NCBI GenBank assembly: GCA_964627305.1
Contig: CAZVHP010000001.1
Location: 496,001-560,000, forward strand
Source of the DNA: WJKG01 sp964627305
Lineage (GTDB): Bacteria; Zixibacteria; MSB-5A5; GN15; FEB-12
Length of the DNA stretch: 64,000 nucleotides
Direction of reading: 5' to 3'
Shown here: piece after piece, positions 47,119 to 55,218 of the stretch
How the letters are laid out: the number at the start of each line of letters is the position of its first letter
Position numbering within the stretch: the stretch's first letter is position 1
Program-made: the position numbers and the translations under genes
The notes under the pieces: generated by a model
Database searches by the model: none
Told to the model about the DNA's origin: nothing
Seen by the model: only the letters and a program-made list of their open reading frames with translations

Positions 47119-47147
47119 AATATGGACATCGAGGGGCTGTGAGTCAA
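47119..47147 (-). promoter_or_regulatory. Promoter of the small membrane protein
   Basis: On the minus strand: TTGACT, a 17-nt spacer and CATATT, the same -10 hexamer as before the NfeD gene. The leader would be about 63 nt, with a Shine-Dalgarno. Confidence 0.55.
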
Positions 47148-47193
47148 GGCGTAATCACAGTGATGGGGAGTGTCGATCATGACGGCGTGTGCT

Positions 47194-47235
47194 GAGATCG
47201 CCGCGTCGCTGCTTCGCGACGCTCCTCGCGATGAC
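47194..47235. repeat. REP-like dispersed intergenic motif
   Basis: Read on the minus strand it begins GTCATCGCGAGGAGCG and ends GGCGATCTC, close to the GTCATTGCGAGGAGC...GCAATCTC element scattered between genes in many bacterial genomes. The match is from memory; a genome-wide search would show copies. Confidence 0.45.
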
Positions 47236-47606
47236 TCGAACAGGGAGCGGAAGTGGTGGCAGGATGCCGAAGGCATCTTTCCCTACATACAACCGGTCAG
47301 GTCACACGCTCGTCTCTGACGACCGCAAGACCTGACTGAACAGGGTTTCGCAACAAGCCCCAAGCCTCGGGCCACCCCACAGGTGGTGCCGGGGTAGCGT
47401 ACGGTGATGCGATCACGTGGTCCAGTTGTATCGAGCTGCCAACAAAGGACCCCGCGGGGGGAGGCGTGGGCCACCAGTCGACCCAACGGGATTGGGGCGC
47501 CGGTGGGTTTCGAATCGGGTTGCGTTCATCGGGTGCGGGGGCTACCTTGGCGGGCATGAACAGTCGCCTGTCACAGAGCGTGCGCCCGGCATACAGGGGT
47601 ATCGCG

Positions 47607-47671
47607 GACATCATCGGCGTCACCGACATCGTCGGCGTCACCGACATCATCGGCGTCACCGACGCCATCGG
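47607..47671. repeat. 18-bp tandem repeat, 3.6 copies
   Basis: Units starting at 47607, 47625 and 47643 read GACATC(A/G)TCGGCGTCACC with one variable base, and a partial fourth unit begins at 47661. The period is a multiple of three and would encode D-I-(I/V)-G-V-T, ending 14 bp before the hydrolase start codon. Confidence 0.85.
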
Positions 47672-47685
47672 AAGGACTGCCTGAG

Positions 47686-48477
47686 ATGCCATTCACACAG
47701 ATACCCGGCGGGCGGAAGCTGTACTACGAAGAGAACGGATCCGGCGAGCCGGTCATCTTTCTGCACGGGTTCACGCTGGATGTTCGCCAGTGGCAGCGCG
47801 AACTCGAGGTGTTCGGACAGAACTGGCGGGCGATGGCCTTCGATGCTCTCGGGCACGGCCAGTCCAGCGCGCCGGCAACGGGCTACGGACGGGCCGACCG
47901 TGTCGAACACCTGCGGGCGTTCATGGAGGCGCTGGGGTTGAAGCGGGCACATGTCGTGGGGTTGTCGATGGGTGGTGCGACTGCGATCGGGTTCGCGCTG
48001 GCATATCCGGAACGCCTGCACTCGCTGACACTGGTCAGCCCCGGGGCGGCTGGGTATTCGGTGGGCAGGAAGATCGAGCTTGTGGATCGGGAGGCACGGG
48101 AACGCGGGGTTATGGCGGCGCGGGAGAAGTGGAAACGAACGACGTTGTCATGGTACCGGTCGGATAAGAAGCACCTGCAGCAACTGATGGAGCAGATGAT
48201 GGACGAGCACAGCGGGGCGATCTGGACCGATCCCATGCGGGGGAAGTACCCGCGAGCGAATGACATGGAGCAGGTTCATCGGATTTGTGCTCCGACGCTG
48301 ATCCTGACCGGGCGGCTTGACCGGATATTCCTGCCTTTGGCCGAGGCGCTGCATCAGAGGATTCCCGGGGCGCAGCTTGAGGTGTTCGAGGGGGTTGGTC
48401 ACATGATAAACCTCGAAGCGCCAGAACGTTTCGAGCAGACAGTTAAACGATTCCTTGAGGCTGTCCGAGCTGGCTGA
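47686..48477 (+). CDS. Alpha/beta-hydrolase fold enzyme
   Basis: 263 residues with the complete hydrolase triad: Ser94 in the nucleophile elbow GLSMGG, Asp212 in TGRLDRIF and His239 in GVGHMINLE. The oxyanion motif FLHGFTLD is at about residues 25-32. Closest to the 3-oxoadipate enol-lactonase/haloperoxidase-type esterases, but the substrate is not predictable. A GGAAGG Shine-Dalgarno lies upstream. It stands alone, 131 bp before purN. Confidence 0.88.
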   Translation: MPFTQIPGGRKLYYEENGSGEPVIFLHGFTLDVRQWQRELEVFGQNWRAMAFDALGHGQSSAPATGYGRADRVEHLRAFMEALGLKRAHVVGLSMGGATAIGFALAYPERLHSLTLVSPGAAGYSVGRKIELVDREARERGVMAAREKWKRTTLSWYRSDKKHLQQLMEQMMDEHSGAIWTDPMRGKYPRANDMEQVHRICAPTLILTGRLDRIFLPLAEALHQRIPGAQLEVFEGVGHMINLEAPERFEQTVKRFLEAVRAG

Positions 48478-48512
48478 TTCGCAGGTGATATTTCTTTGAG
48501 CGTTATGCGGGT

Positions 48513-48541
48513 TTGACTCCGCCGGACCGGTCGCGTATATT
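48513..48541 (+). promoter_or_regulatory. Promoter of the purine operon
   Basis: TTGACT, a 17-nt spacer and TATATT. The leader to purN is about 60 nt and ends with GAAGGAGAAGGA. No PurR-type palindrome or purine riboswitch fold was recognised. Confidence 0.7.
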
Positions 48542-48608
48542 GGCCGTTTATCGCCGGATCGGTTCATGCGTTGAAGCGGCATATAGGGCATATTGAAGGA
48601 GAAGGACG

Positions 48609-49223
48609 GTGGCCCGGACACGACCCAGAATAGCTGTCCTGATTTCGGGCGGCGGGAGCAATCTGCAGTCTTTGATCGATGCGCAGAAGGCCGGGATTCT
48701 GGCCGGTGACATTGTCTGGGTGGTCGCCAGCAGCCAGAAGGCCTACGGGCTGACCCGGGCCGAGAACGCCGGGATCGACACGTGGGTGTACTTGCCCGGG
48801 AGATATGATTCACCACAGGCGGCGACGCAGGACCTTCTGAGCAGGCTGAAAGAAAGGGAAATCGACTATATCGCTTTGGCCGGGTATCTGAAGCTGTTGC
48901 CGGCCGAGGTCGTCCGGGCCTATCGGGGGAGGATTACGAATATCCATCCGGCCCTGCTGCCCAAGTATGGCGGCAAGGGGATGTATGGACATCACGTACA
49001 TGAAGCGGTTCTCGCGGCGGGGGAGACCCAGACCGGGCCGACGGTACATCTGGTTGATGAGGTTTATGACAACGGACGCATCCTTGAGCAGGCGAAAGTG
49101 CCGGTAAGGCCGGACGACACACCTGACTCGCTGGCGGCACGGGTGCTCGAGCAGGAGCACCGGCTGTATCCACGTGTCCTGAGCAAGCTGATACGAGGAG
49201 AGTATGAACAAGACAGCCAATGA
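48609..49223 (+). CDS. purN: PurN: phosphoribosylglycinamide formyltransferase
   Basis: GTG start with a strong Shine-Dalgarno. The 204 residues open with RIAVLISGGGSNLQSLIDA, then have GYLKLLP and NIHPALLPKYGGKGMYGHHV (catalytic Asn-His region), and TGPTVHLVDEVYDNGRIL with the catalytic Asp. It transfers a formyl group from 10-formyl-THF to GAR, the third step of purine synthesis. It overlaps purC by 20 nt. Confidence 0.95.
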   Translation: MARTRPRIAVLISGGGSNLQSLIDAQKAGILAGDIVWVVASSQKAYGLTRAENAGIDTWVYLPGRYDSPQAATQDLLSRLKEREIDYIALAGYLKLLPAEVVRAYRGRITNIHPALLPKYGGKGMYGHHVHEAVLAAGETQTGPTVHLVDEVYDNGRILEQAKVPVRPDDTPDSLAARVLEQEHRLYPRVLSKLIRGEYEQDSQ

Positions 49224-50112
49224 CGTGGTCATGCAGACCGACATCAGGGAGTACCCGCTGTTCAACCGCGGGAAAGTTCGCGATATCTATGATCTGGGCG
49301 ACTCACTGCTGTTTGTGGCCTCGGACAGAATTTCGGCATTCGATGTGGTCATGCCCAACGGCATCCCCGGCAAGGGAAAGGTGCTCACGGCCATGTCGCT
49401 TTTCTGGTTTGACTACTTGAAGGATGTGGTTGACAACCACCTGATCACGGCCGAGCTGGAGGAGTTTCCGGGGCCATTGCACCAGTACCGGGAGCAGCTT
49501 GAAGGACGCTCCATGATTGTGACGAAAGCCGAGCGGGTCAACTGCGAGTGCATTGTGCGCGGCTATATCTCCGGTTCCATGTGGAAGGAGCTGCAGCGGG
49601 CGCGGGAGAAGGGGTCGAATACGGTGCACGGTTTTGAGTTCCCGCCGGAGCTTCAGGAGTCCGGCAAGCTGCCGGAGCCGATATTCACGCCGTCGACCAA
49701 GGCTGACGATGGTCACGATGAGAATATCAGTTACGATGAGCTGGTGAAGATTATCGGGCCGGAGACGGCGCAGCTTTGCCGCGAGAAGTCACTGGCGGTG
49801 TATACGAAGGCCGCTGAGTATGCGTTGACGAAGGGGATCATCATTGCCGACACCAAGTTTGAGTTTGGCTTCAAGGATGGTAAGTTCATACTGATCGACG
49901 AGGTGCTTTCGCCGGACTCGAGCCGTTTCTGGCCGGTGGACAAGTACGTGGTGGGCAAGGGACAGCCCTCGTTCGACAAACAGCCCGTTCGCGATTACCT
50001 CGCCCATAGCGGCTGGAACAAGAAGCCGCCCGCGCCGCAGTTGCCGCAGGAGGTGGTTGAGGCCTCGGCGGAACGTTATCGCGACGCACAACGCGTCCTG
50101 ACAGGTAAGTGA
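49204..50112 (+). CDS. purC: PurC: SAICAR synthetase
   Basis: 302 residues of the longer bacterial/yeast-like PurC form. Motifs include GKVRDIYDLGDSLLFVASDR, ISAFDVVMPNGIPGKGKVLT, NCECIVRGYISGS and IIADTKFEFGFKDG. It condenses CAIR with aspartate using ATP. The gene is 4 bp upstream of purH, so three non-consecutive steps of purine synthesis are grouped here. Confidence 0.95.
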   Translation: MNKTANDVVMQTDIREYPLFNRGKVRDIYDLGDSLLFVASDRISAFDVVMPNGIPGKGKVLTAMSLFWFDYLKDVVDNHLITAELEEFPGPLHQYREQLEGRSMIVTKAERVNCECIVRGYISGSMWKELQRAREKGSNTVHGFEFPPELQESGKLPEPIFTPSTKADDGHDENISYDELVKIIGPETAQLCREKSLAVYTKAAEYALTKGIIIADTKFEFGFKDGKFILIDEVLSPDSSRFWPVDKYVVGKGQPSFDKQPVRDYLAHSGWNKKPPAPQLPQEVVEASAERYRDAQRVLTGK

Positions 50113-50116
50113 GGTT

Positions 50117-51703
50117 ATGACAGAAAAGACAGGAATCAAACGGGCGCTGATTTCGGTGTCCGACAAGACAGGTCTGATCAAGCTGGGGCAGTCGCTCCAG
50201 GATATGGGGATCGAGATCATTTCCACCGGCGGAACGCTCAAGAAGCTCAAAGAGGCGGGTGTGCAGGCGATTCCGGTTTCGGGATTCACCGGCTCACCGG
50301 AGGTGCTGGGTGGCCGCGTCAAGACGCTGCATCCGAAGATTCACGGGAGCATATTGTACCGTCGCGGCGATGAGAAGGACGAGGAGCAGCTAAGCCAGAT
50401 AGAGGGGCGGGCGATAGACCTGATCGTGGTGAATCTGTATCCGTTCGAGCAGACAGTGGCGCGCGAGGATGCGACGCGGGAGGAGGTTATCGAGAATATC
50501 GATATCGGCGGTCCCAGCCTGATCCGGGCCTCGGCGAAGAATCATGAGTTCGTGACGATCGTGACCGACCCCTGTGACTATGACAATCTGATCGAGCAAC
50601 TCCGGGAACATGACGGTCAGACAACGCCCGAGTTCCGTCGCCAGTGCGCGGCCAAAGCGTATGCGCTGACGGCTCGCTATGATACGGCGATCGCCGACTA
50701 TTTCGCAGCCGAGATGGCCGATCAGCCTGCAGAGGGTGACGCGCTGTTCCCGGCCCGGCTGAACCTGTGTTACCGGCGCCGTGAGAATCTCCGCTACGGT
50801 GAGAATCCGCACCAGCGGGCCGCGGTGTATGAGCGGGAGGGTTTTCCGCCCGGACCGTCGCTGCTTCGCGGTGAGATTCTTTCGGGCAAGGAGTTATCGT
50901 ATAACAACTACGGTGATCTGGACGCGGCTTTGGACATGATCCTGGATTTCGAGAAACCGTTCGCGTGTGTGCTCAAGCACGCCAACCCCTGTGGCGCGGC
51001 GCAGGCGGAGACGATTGCGGCGGCGTACAAGGCGGCGTATGATTCGGATCCACTTTCGGCCTTTGGTTCCATTATCGGGCTGAACCGTGAAGTGGACATG
51101 GCCTGTGCCGAGCTTCTGCACGAGACACCGTTCGTGGAGTGTATCCTGGCTCCCGGGTTTACGGAGGAAGCGCTCGCTATGCTTAAGCGGAAGAAGAACC
51201 GTCGTCTGCTGGCCGTGCCTCAGATAGCCGATGGAGTGACGCCGGGACAGGTGGTGTTCAAGCCGGTGCGCGGAGGGTTGCTGTATCAGCAGGCCGATGA
51301 GCAGAATGTTAGCAAGGATGAGCTGAAGGTGGTGACCAAGAGGGAACCGACGCCGGAGGAACTCAAGGCGCTCATGTTTGCCTGGAAGGTTGTGAAGCAT
51401 ACGAAGTCGAATGCGATCGTGCTGGCCAAAGGGGAGGCGACGGTGGGGATCGGCATGGGACAGACCTCGCGGGTCGATTCCGGATTCATGGCGGTCAAGC
51501 GCGCCGGCGAGCGGGCACAAGGGGCGGTGATGGCCTCGGATGCCTTCTTCCCGATGCCGGACGGAGTCGAGGTTGGTACCGAGGCGGGGGTGACAGCGAT
51601 TATTCAGCCGGGTGGTTCCAAGGGTGATGCTGAGGCGATCGCAGCCGCCGATAAGGCCGGGGCGGCGATGGTGTTCACTGGCATGAGACATTTCAAGCAC
51701 TGA
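50117..51703 (+). CDS. purH: PurH: bifunctional AICAR formyltransferase / IMP cyclohydrolase
   Basis: The 528 residues carry the MGS-like IMP cyclohydrolase domain (RALISVSDKTGLIKLGQSLQ, GRVKTLHPKIHGSIL) at the N-terminus. The AICAR transformylase domain follows (RYGENPHQRAAVYE, LKHANPCGAAQ, VKHTKSNAIVLAKG). It performs the last two steps to IMP. Full length and intact. A lipoprotein gene follows after 14 bp. Confidence 0.96.
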   Translation: MTEKTGIKRALISVSDKTGLIKLGQSLQDMGIEIISTGGTLKKLKEAGVQAIPVSGFTGSPEVLGGRVKTLHPKIHGSILYRRGDEKDEEQLSQIEGRAIDLIVVNLYPFEQTVAREDATREEVIENIDIGGPSLIRASAKNHEFVTIVTDPCDYDNLIEQLREHDGQTTPEFRRQCAAKAYALTARYDTAIADYFAAEMADQPAEGDALFPARLNLCYRRRENLRYGENPHQRAAVYEREGFPPGPSLLRGEILSGKELSYNNYGDLDAALDMILDFEKPFACVLKHANPCGAAQAETIAAAYKAAYDSDPLSAFGSIIGLNREVDMACAELLHETPFVECILAPGFTEEALAMLKRKKNRRLLAVPQIADGVTPGQVVFKPVRGGLLYQQADEQNVSKDELKVVTKREPTPEELKALMFAWKVVKHTKSNAIVLAKGEATVGIGMGQTSRVDSGFMAVKRAGERAQGAVMASDAFFPMPDGVEVGTEAGVTAIIQPGGSKGDAEAIAAADKAGAAMVFTGMRHFKH

Positions 51704-51717
51704 GAAGGGGCAGGACT

Positions 51718-52440
51718 GTGACAAAGCGACTGCTGGTGGTGTTTCTGGTCGGTATGGCGGTGGTGCTGATCGGGCTTTCGGGCTGTGGATCCAAGGGCGA
51801 GGACGCCGGCCGATCCGAGAGTTACGCCGACAGCGTGAGTGCTGCGGGCTCGGAGAGGGTGACACCGGCGCCTGCCGATTCCGAGGTGATAATCGGTCAT
51901 TGGCAGGCCACGACCGGGCTGGAACGGGGGATGATATTCGGTTTTCACGATGGCGGCCTGGGGGGAATGCAGATGGGGTCATTTCATGATACCTTCACGT
52001 ATCAGTTTGTGCCGGGTCGACCGGGTCGGCTGACTCTCGCCAATCCGGCCAGCGGCGCCAGCCAGTCGATGGAGTGCTATATCGACGGGGATACCCTGAC
52101 TGTCATTCGTCAGGGTGATACTTCTGTTATGGTGCGCGTAGAGGCACCGCCGGTTTCTGACGATCACCGCAGGCGGTTGGATAAGTTGCTGTCGGGCAAG
52201 TGGGTAGTCGAGATCGAGGGGACGCAACTGGAGCATTCGTTTACCGACGATGGTCGGTTTGTCGCCGTTAACAAAACGACAGGGCAGCGCCTGCCGGGTG
52301 GCTGGAGCATGGAGGAACAGGGCAATCTGGTGATGGTGATCCAGGGGCGGGCTTTGAAGGGGCGGCTGAGCTTCGAGGGGGAATCACAGATGATAATCGA
52401 TACACCGGAGCGCAAACTGGTTTTCGAGCGGGTAGAATAG
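51718..52440 (+). CDS. Lipoprotein with two beta-rich repeats
   Basis: GTG start and a type II signal peptide with lipobox LSGC. Two similar halves follow, about residues 60-140 (IIGHWQATTGLERG to MVRVEAPP) and 157-240 (LSGKWVVEIEGTQLEHSF to LVFERVE). Each opens with G-x-W and ends in short strands, as in lipocalin-like DUF5640-type domains. Function unknown. It lies at the end of the purine operon, but its product would be outside the cytoplasm, so co-transcription may be incidental. Confidence 0.7.
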   Translation: MTKRLLVVFLVGMAVVLIGLSGCGSKGEDAGRSESYADSVSAAGSERVTPAPADSEVIIGHWQATTGLERGMIFGFHDGGLGGMQMGSFHDTFTYQFVPGRPGRLTLANPASGASQSMECYIDGDTLTVIRQGDTSVMVRVEAPPVSDDHRRRLDKLLSGKWVVEIEGTQLEHSFTDDGRFVAVNKTTGQRLPGGWSMEEQGNLVMVIQGRALKGRLSFEGESQMIIDTPERKLVFERVE

Positions 52441-52572
52441 CGTTCGGGGGTGCTTGAAAAGCCGATTGATATGTTCGCTGCAAGATATTACTGCGTGGTC
52501 GGTTGGGGGGGTACGACACGCTTTGGCGGTCTTAAGGTCGGCAGCAGGGGATCGCGCGGGAAGGCAATTCGC

Positions 52573-52601
52573 TTGCAAAGATCGATGAGTCGGTGTATCT
52601 T
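52573..52601 (+). promoter_or_regulatory. Promoter of the smg-coaBC operon
   Basis: TTGCAA, a 17-nt spacer and TATCTT, the same -10 box as before the flippase-like gene. The expected start is about 30 nt before the smg ATG, which has TGGAGACGAG upstream. Confidence 0.6.
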
Positions 52602-52634
52602 CGGTTCTATAGCGCAACCGCAACTGGAGACGAG

Positions 52635-53108
52635 ATGAGAGACAGAATATTAGAGATCGTTGTTTTTCTCATAGATTACATGCAGGAACACCGGGAGCAG
52701 GTCTCGGATATCGACGACATTTCCGCGATGCTCGAGACTATGGGGTATCAGGATGATGAGATATCGGCTGCCTATTCGTGGCTGATGGATCGAATCAATC
52801 CGGAGGCTGAGGAGTATTTCGCCTCGTTTCCATCCCGCCACTCCTCGGTGCGGGTATTAACGGCCGCTGAGCGGGCTTTGCTTTCGACTGAGGCTCAGGG
52901 GTTTCTGTACGGGCTGGTGAACCTGGGGCTGATTGACGACGAGCAGCTTGAGATCGTGCTGGATCGTCTGATGGTGGTCAGCTCTGCCGACGTGAGCGAG
53001 GAAGAGGTCAAGACGGTTGCCTCGGCAGTGGTATTTCACGATGTCGAGGAGCTTGACGGGCTGAACCTGTTCGATATCACCAGCCCGCGCTCTCCGTTCG
53101 TAAACTGA
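52635..53108 (+). CDS. smg: Smg/DUF494 family protein
   Basis: The ATG gives 157 residues beginning RDRILEIVVFLIDYMQEHRE, the characteristic start of the DUF494 (Smg) family. It is followed by DDISAMLETMGYQDDEISAA and a C-terminal LEIVLDRLMVV helix. A small helical cytoplasmic protein; the biochemical role is unknown. In Proteobacteria smg lies by dprA and topA; here it leads into coaBC. Confidence 0.88.
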   Translation: MRDRILEIVVFLIDYMQEHREQVSDIDDISAMLETMGYQDDEISAAYSWLMDRINPEAEEYFASFPSRHSSVRVLTAAERALLSTEAQGFLYGLVNLGLIDDEQLEIVLDRLMVVSSADVSEEEVKTVASAVVFHDVEELDGLNLFDITSPRSPFVN

Positions 53109-53131
53109 TCTCGTAAATCGATTTAGAGCTT

Positions 53132-53713
53132 ATGAGCCTTTGCTCCAAGAAGATCCTGCTGGGCATGACGGGCGGGATTGCATGCTATAAGATCCCCAAC
53201 CTGGTCCGCCTGCTGGTCAAACAGGGGGCCGAGGCGCAGGTGATCATGACCGAGGCGGCGACGCGGTTTGTGACACCGCTGACGCTGGAGTCGGTATCGC
53301 AGCGGCCGGTATTGGTCAGGATGTTTCCCGAAAACGAGTTTGTGGGGACGCGGCATATCGATCTGGCCGAGTGGCCGGATGTGATCGTGATCGCTCCGGC
53401 GACGGCGAACTTCCTGGGCAAGATGGCCTCCGGGATAAGTGATGATCTTCTGACAACGGTGATGTGCGCCACGACCCGGCCGGTGCTGGTGGCGCCGGCA
53501 ATGAATCCGGGGATGTGGAGCAACAGGATCACGCAGCGGAATTTCGAGACGGTCACGCGGGATCTCGGATGGGAGTCGATCGGGCCGGAGGCAGGCGAGA
53601 TGGCGTGTGACAGCAGCGGTGTGGGGCGAATGTCGGAGCCGGAGGCCATATTCGACTCTGTCAGCAAGCTGGCGGGCGGCGCAGGGAGCGCAGGGAGTAA
53701 AAAAAAAGGCTGA
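53132..53713 (+). CDS. coaC: CoaC domain of CoaBC (phosphopantothenoylcysteine decarboxylase), ends at A9 run
   Basis: Flavoprotein Dfp N-terminal half: GMTGGIACYKIPNLVRLLV, the active-site His in GTRHIDLAEW, PATANFLGKMASGISDDLLT, the PAMNPGMW motif and Cys in GEMACDSSGVGRM. It decarboxylates 4'-phosphopantothenoylcysteine in CoA synthesis. The frame stops at TGA right after the A9 run, 193 residues in, while the synthetase half continues in the -1 frame. Ordinary CoaBC is one chain of about 400 residues. Confidence 0.9.
   Translation: MSLCSKKILLGMTGGIACYKIPNLVRLLVKQGAEAQVIMTEAATRFVTPLTLESVSQRPVLVRMFPENEFVGTRHIDLAEWPDVIVIAPATANFLGKMASGISDDLLTTVMCATTRPVLVAPAMNPGMWSNRITQRNFETVTRDLGWESIGPEAGEMACDSSGVGRMSEPEAIFDSVSKLAGGAGSAGSKKKG
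53683..53712 (+). other. Candidate programmed -1 frameshift / slippage site in coaBC
   Basis: Two AGGGAG motifs (53683-53688 and 53692-53697) precede a run of nine A (53699-53707). Zero-frame AAA codons are followed by GGC and then TGA. The first AGGGAG is 12 nt from the slippery A-AAA-AAA, much like the dnaX site. Moving back one base gives the CoaB frame. Confidence 0.6.
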
Positions 53714-54354
53714 GCCTGCAGGGTAAGAGGGTTCTGGTCACGGCCGGTCCGACGCGGGAGGCGATTGATCCGGTCCGTTATGTCTCCAATCATTCATCGG
53801 GGAAAATGGGGTATGCTCTGGCGCGGGCGGCGCGCGAGGCCGGGGCCGAGGTGTGCCTGATCACGGGGCCAACGTCTCTGGTGATACCACAGGGTGTGAG
53901 GTCGATTCCGATTGTGACCACAGCCGATCTGGCCGCGGCGGTGCAGGCGGAGTTCGCCACGTGCGATGCGCTGATTATGGCGGCGGCCCCGGCTGATTTT
54001 CGGCCGCAGGTCATGGTCGGATCGAAGATTAAACGCGGGGACGGTCCGCTGGCGTTGCAACTGGAGCCAACGGAGGATATCCTGCGTGGTTTGGCCGGGA
54101 AACGTCGGCCGGGGCAAGTGGTGATCGGGTTTGCGCTTGAGACTGATGACGCCGAGAAGAATGCTCGTCGCAAGCTGGCTGACAAGCAGTTGGACATGAT
54201 TGTGCTCAATGTGCCGGGGCCGGATTCGGGGTTTGATACCAAGACCAATCGGGTGAGCATTATCCATCCGAAGCGCAGGACGCTCGCGTTACCGTTGATG
54301 TCGAAAGACGAGGTGGCCGAGCGGATTGTTGCTGAGATGGCGAAGTTGCTCTGA
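53707..54354 (+). CDS. coaB: CoaB domain of CoaBC (phosphopantothenate-cysteine ligase), in the -1 frame
   Basis: The frame reads QGKRVLVTAGPTREAIDPVR, then YVSNHSSGKMGYALARAA, AAAPADFRP and KLADKQLDMIVLN, all of CoaB. There is no ATG, GTG or TTG before the nucleotide-binding start; the first ATG, 53806, falls inside the conserved core. A separate start is therefore unlikely and expression needs the frameshift, or the A-run is one base short in this sequence. It joins cysteine to phosphopantothenate. About 215 residues. Confidence 0.85.
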   Translation, partial: RLSLQGKRVLVTAGPTREAIDPVRYVSNHSSGKMGYALARAAREAGAEVCLITGPTSLVIPQGVRSIPIVTTADLAAAVQAEFATCDALIMAAAPADFRPQVMVGSKIKRGDGPLALQLEPTEDILRGLAGKRRPGQVVIGFALETDDAEKNARRKLADKQLDMIVLNVPGPDSGFDTKTNRVSIIHPKRRTLALPLMSKDEVAERIVAEMAKLL

Positions 54355-54414
54355 ATCAATGTTGCCTGTCGTTTCCTCATGTACTAACTTGACTGTTCAA
54401 TTCGGAAAGGGAGA

Positions 54415-55218
54415 ATGGACGCTAATTCCGACAACCTGAGAGCATTGCTGTGCCGGGCGCTTCGCACCCAGATAGACATGGGGTTTGAGGAGGTAATCCT
54501 GGACCCGCTGCCCGAGGAGATTCAGGCGTCGCTGTCGGTGAAGAAACCGGTGGCGCCGGCGGTGCGTGTGGGTGCCGAAGATGAAAACGAGCAGTCGGCC
54601 CTGTTCGCAGAGATGCCGGACGGGCCTGACGTGGCCGAGTACGAGTCGTTGCAGGCGCACTGTCAGGCGATCTGTGAGTGCCAGCGCTGTCCGCTGGGCC
54701 GGACGCGCAATAAGTTCGTGTACGGCGTGGGGCATCGTTCGGCAGAGATCATGTTTGTCGGCGAGGCGCCGGGTGCGGATGAGGACCGGCAGGGGGAGCC
54801 GTTTGTGGGCCGGGCCGGCAAGCTGCTTGACAAGATTCTGGAGGCGATGAAGCTGTCGCGTCAGGATGTGTATATTGCCAATATCCTCAAGTGCCGACCT
54901 CCGAATAACCGCGATCCGTTGCCGGACGAGGTGGAGCAGTGCCTTGGATACCTTCATGAGCAGATACGGTTGATACGGCCGAAGCTCATCTGTGCGCTGG
55001 GCCGGGTGGCGGCTCAGAATCTGCTGAAGACGACGACACCACTGGGGAAGCTTCGTAAACGCTGGCACACCTTCTCCGGAACGCCGATGCTGGTGACGTA
55101 TCACCCGGCAGCGCTGCTCCGGTTTCCGCAGTCGGGATACGTGGGAGGACATGCAGATGCTGCTGGTCAAACTCGACGAGATAAAGGCGCGATGACGTGG
55201 CGGAACGCAAGCAGGTAA
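54415..55218 (+). CDS. Family 4 uracil-DNA glycosylase, C-terminus out of frame
   Basis: An AAAGGGAG Shine-Dalgarno precedes the ATG. Four Fe-S cysteines (C89, C92, C160, C176), motif A GEAPGADED (117-125) and motif B TYHPAALLR (H230) identify a thermostable type 4 UDG. It removes uracil from DNA. After LLRFPQ the frame given continues 29 odd residues into the dnaB start. In the next frame the expected tail TWEDMQMLLVKLDEIKAR ends at a TGA (55193-55195) one base before the dnaB GTG, so a small deletion or insertion near 55131-55138 is likely. Confidence 0.85.
   Translation: MDANSDNLRALLCRALRTQIDMGFEEVILDPLPEEIQASLSVKKPVAPAVRVGAEDENEQSALFAEMPDGPDVAEYESLQAHCQAICECQRCPLGRTRNKFVYGVGHRSAEIMFVGEAPGADEDRQGEPFVGRAGKLLDKILEAMKLSRQDVYIANILKCRPPNNRDPLPDEVEQCLGYLHEQIRLIRPKLICALGRVAAQNLLKTTTPLGKLRKRWHTFSGTPMLVTYHPAALLRFPQSGYVGGHADAAGQTRRDKGAMTWRNASR

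Larger units (their letters stand above)
47050..47685. other. 636-bp intergenic mosaic of short repeats
   Basis: No credible gene apart from the promoter of the small membrane gene. The region contains a REP-like inverted segment (47194-47235), sequence resembling a shared non-coding filler (47290-47530), and an 18-bp tandem repeat (47607-47671). Frames open here show no codon bias or homology that I recognise. Confidence 0.5.

Noticed and set aside
47607..47671. CRISPR array
   Set aside because: Units are directly adjacent with no spacers.
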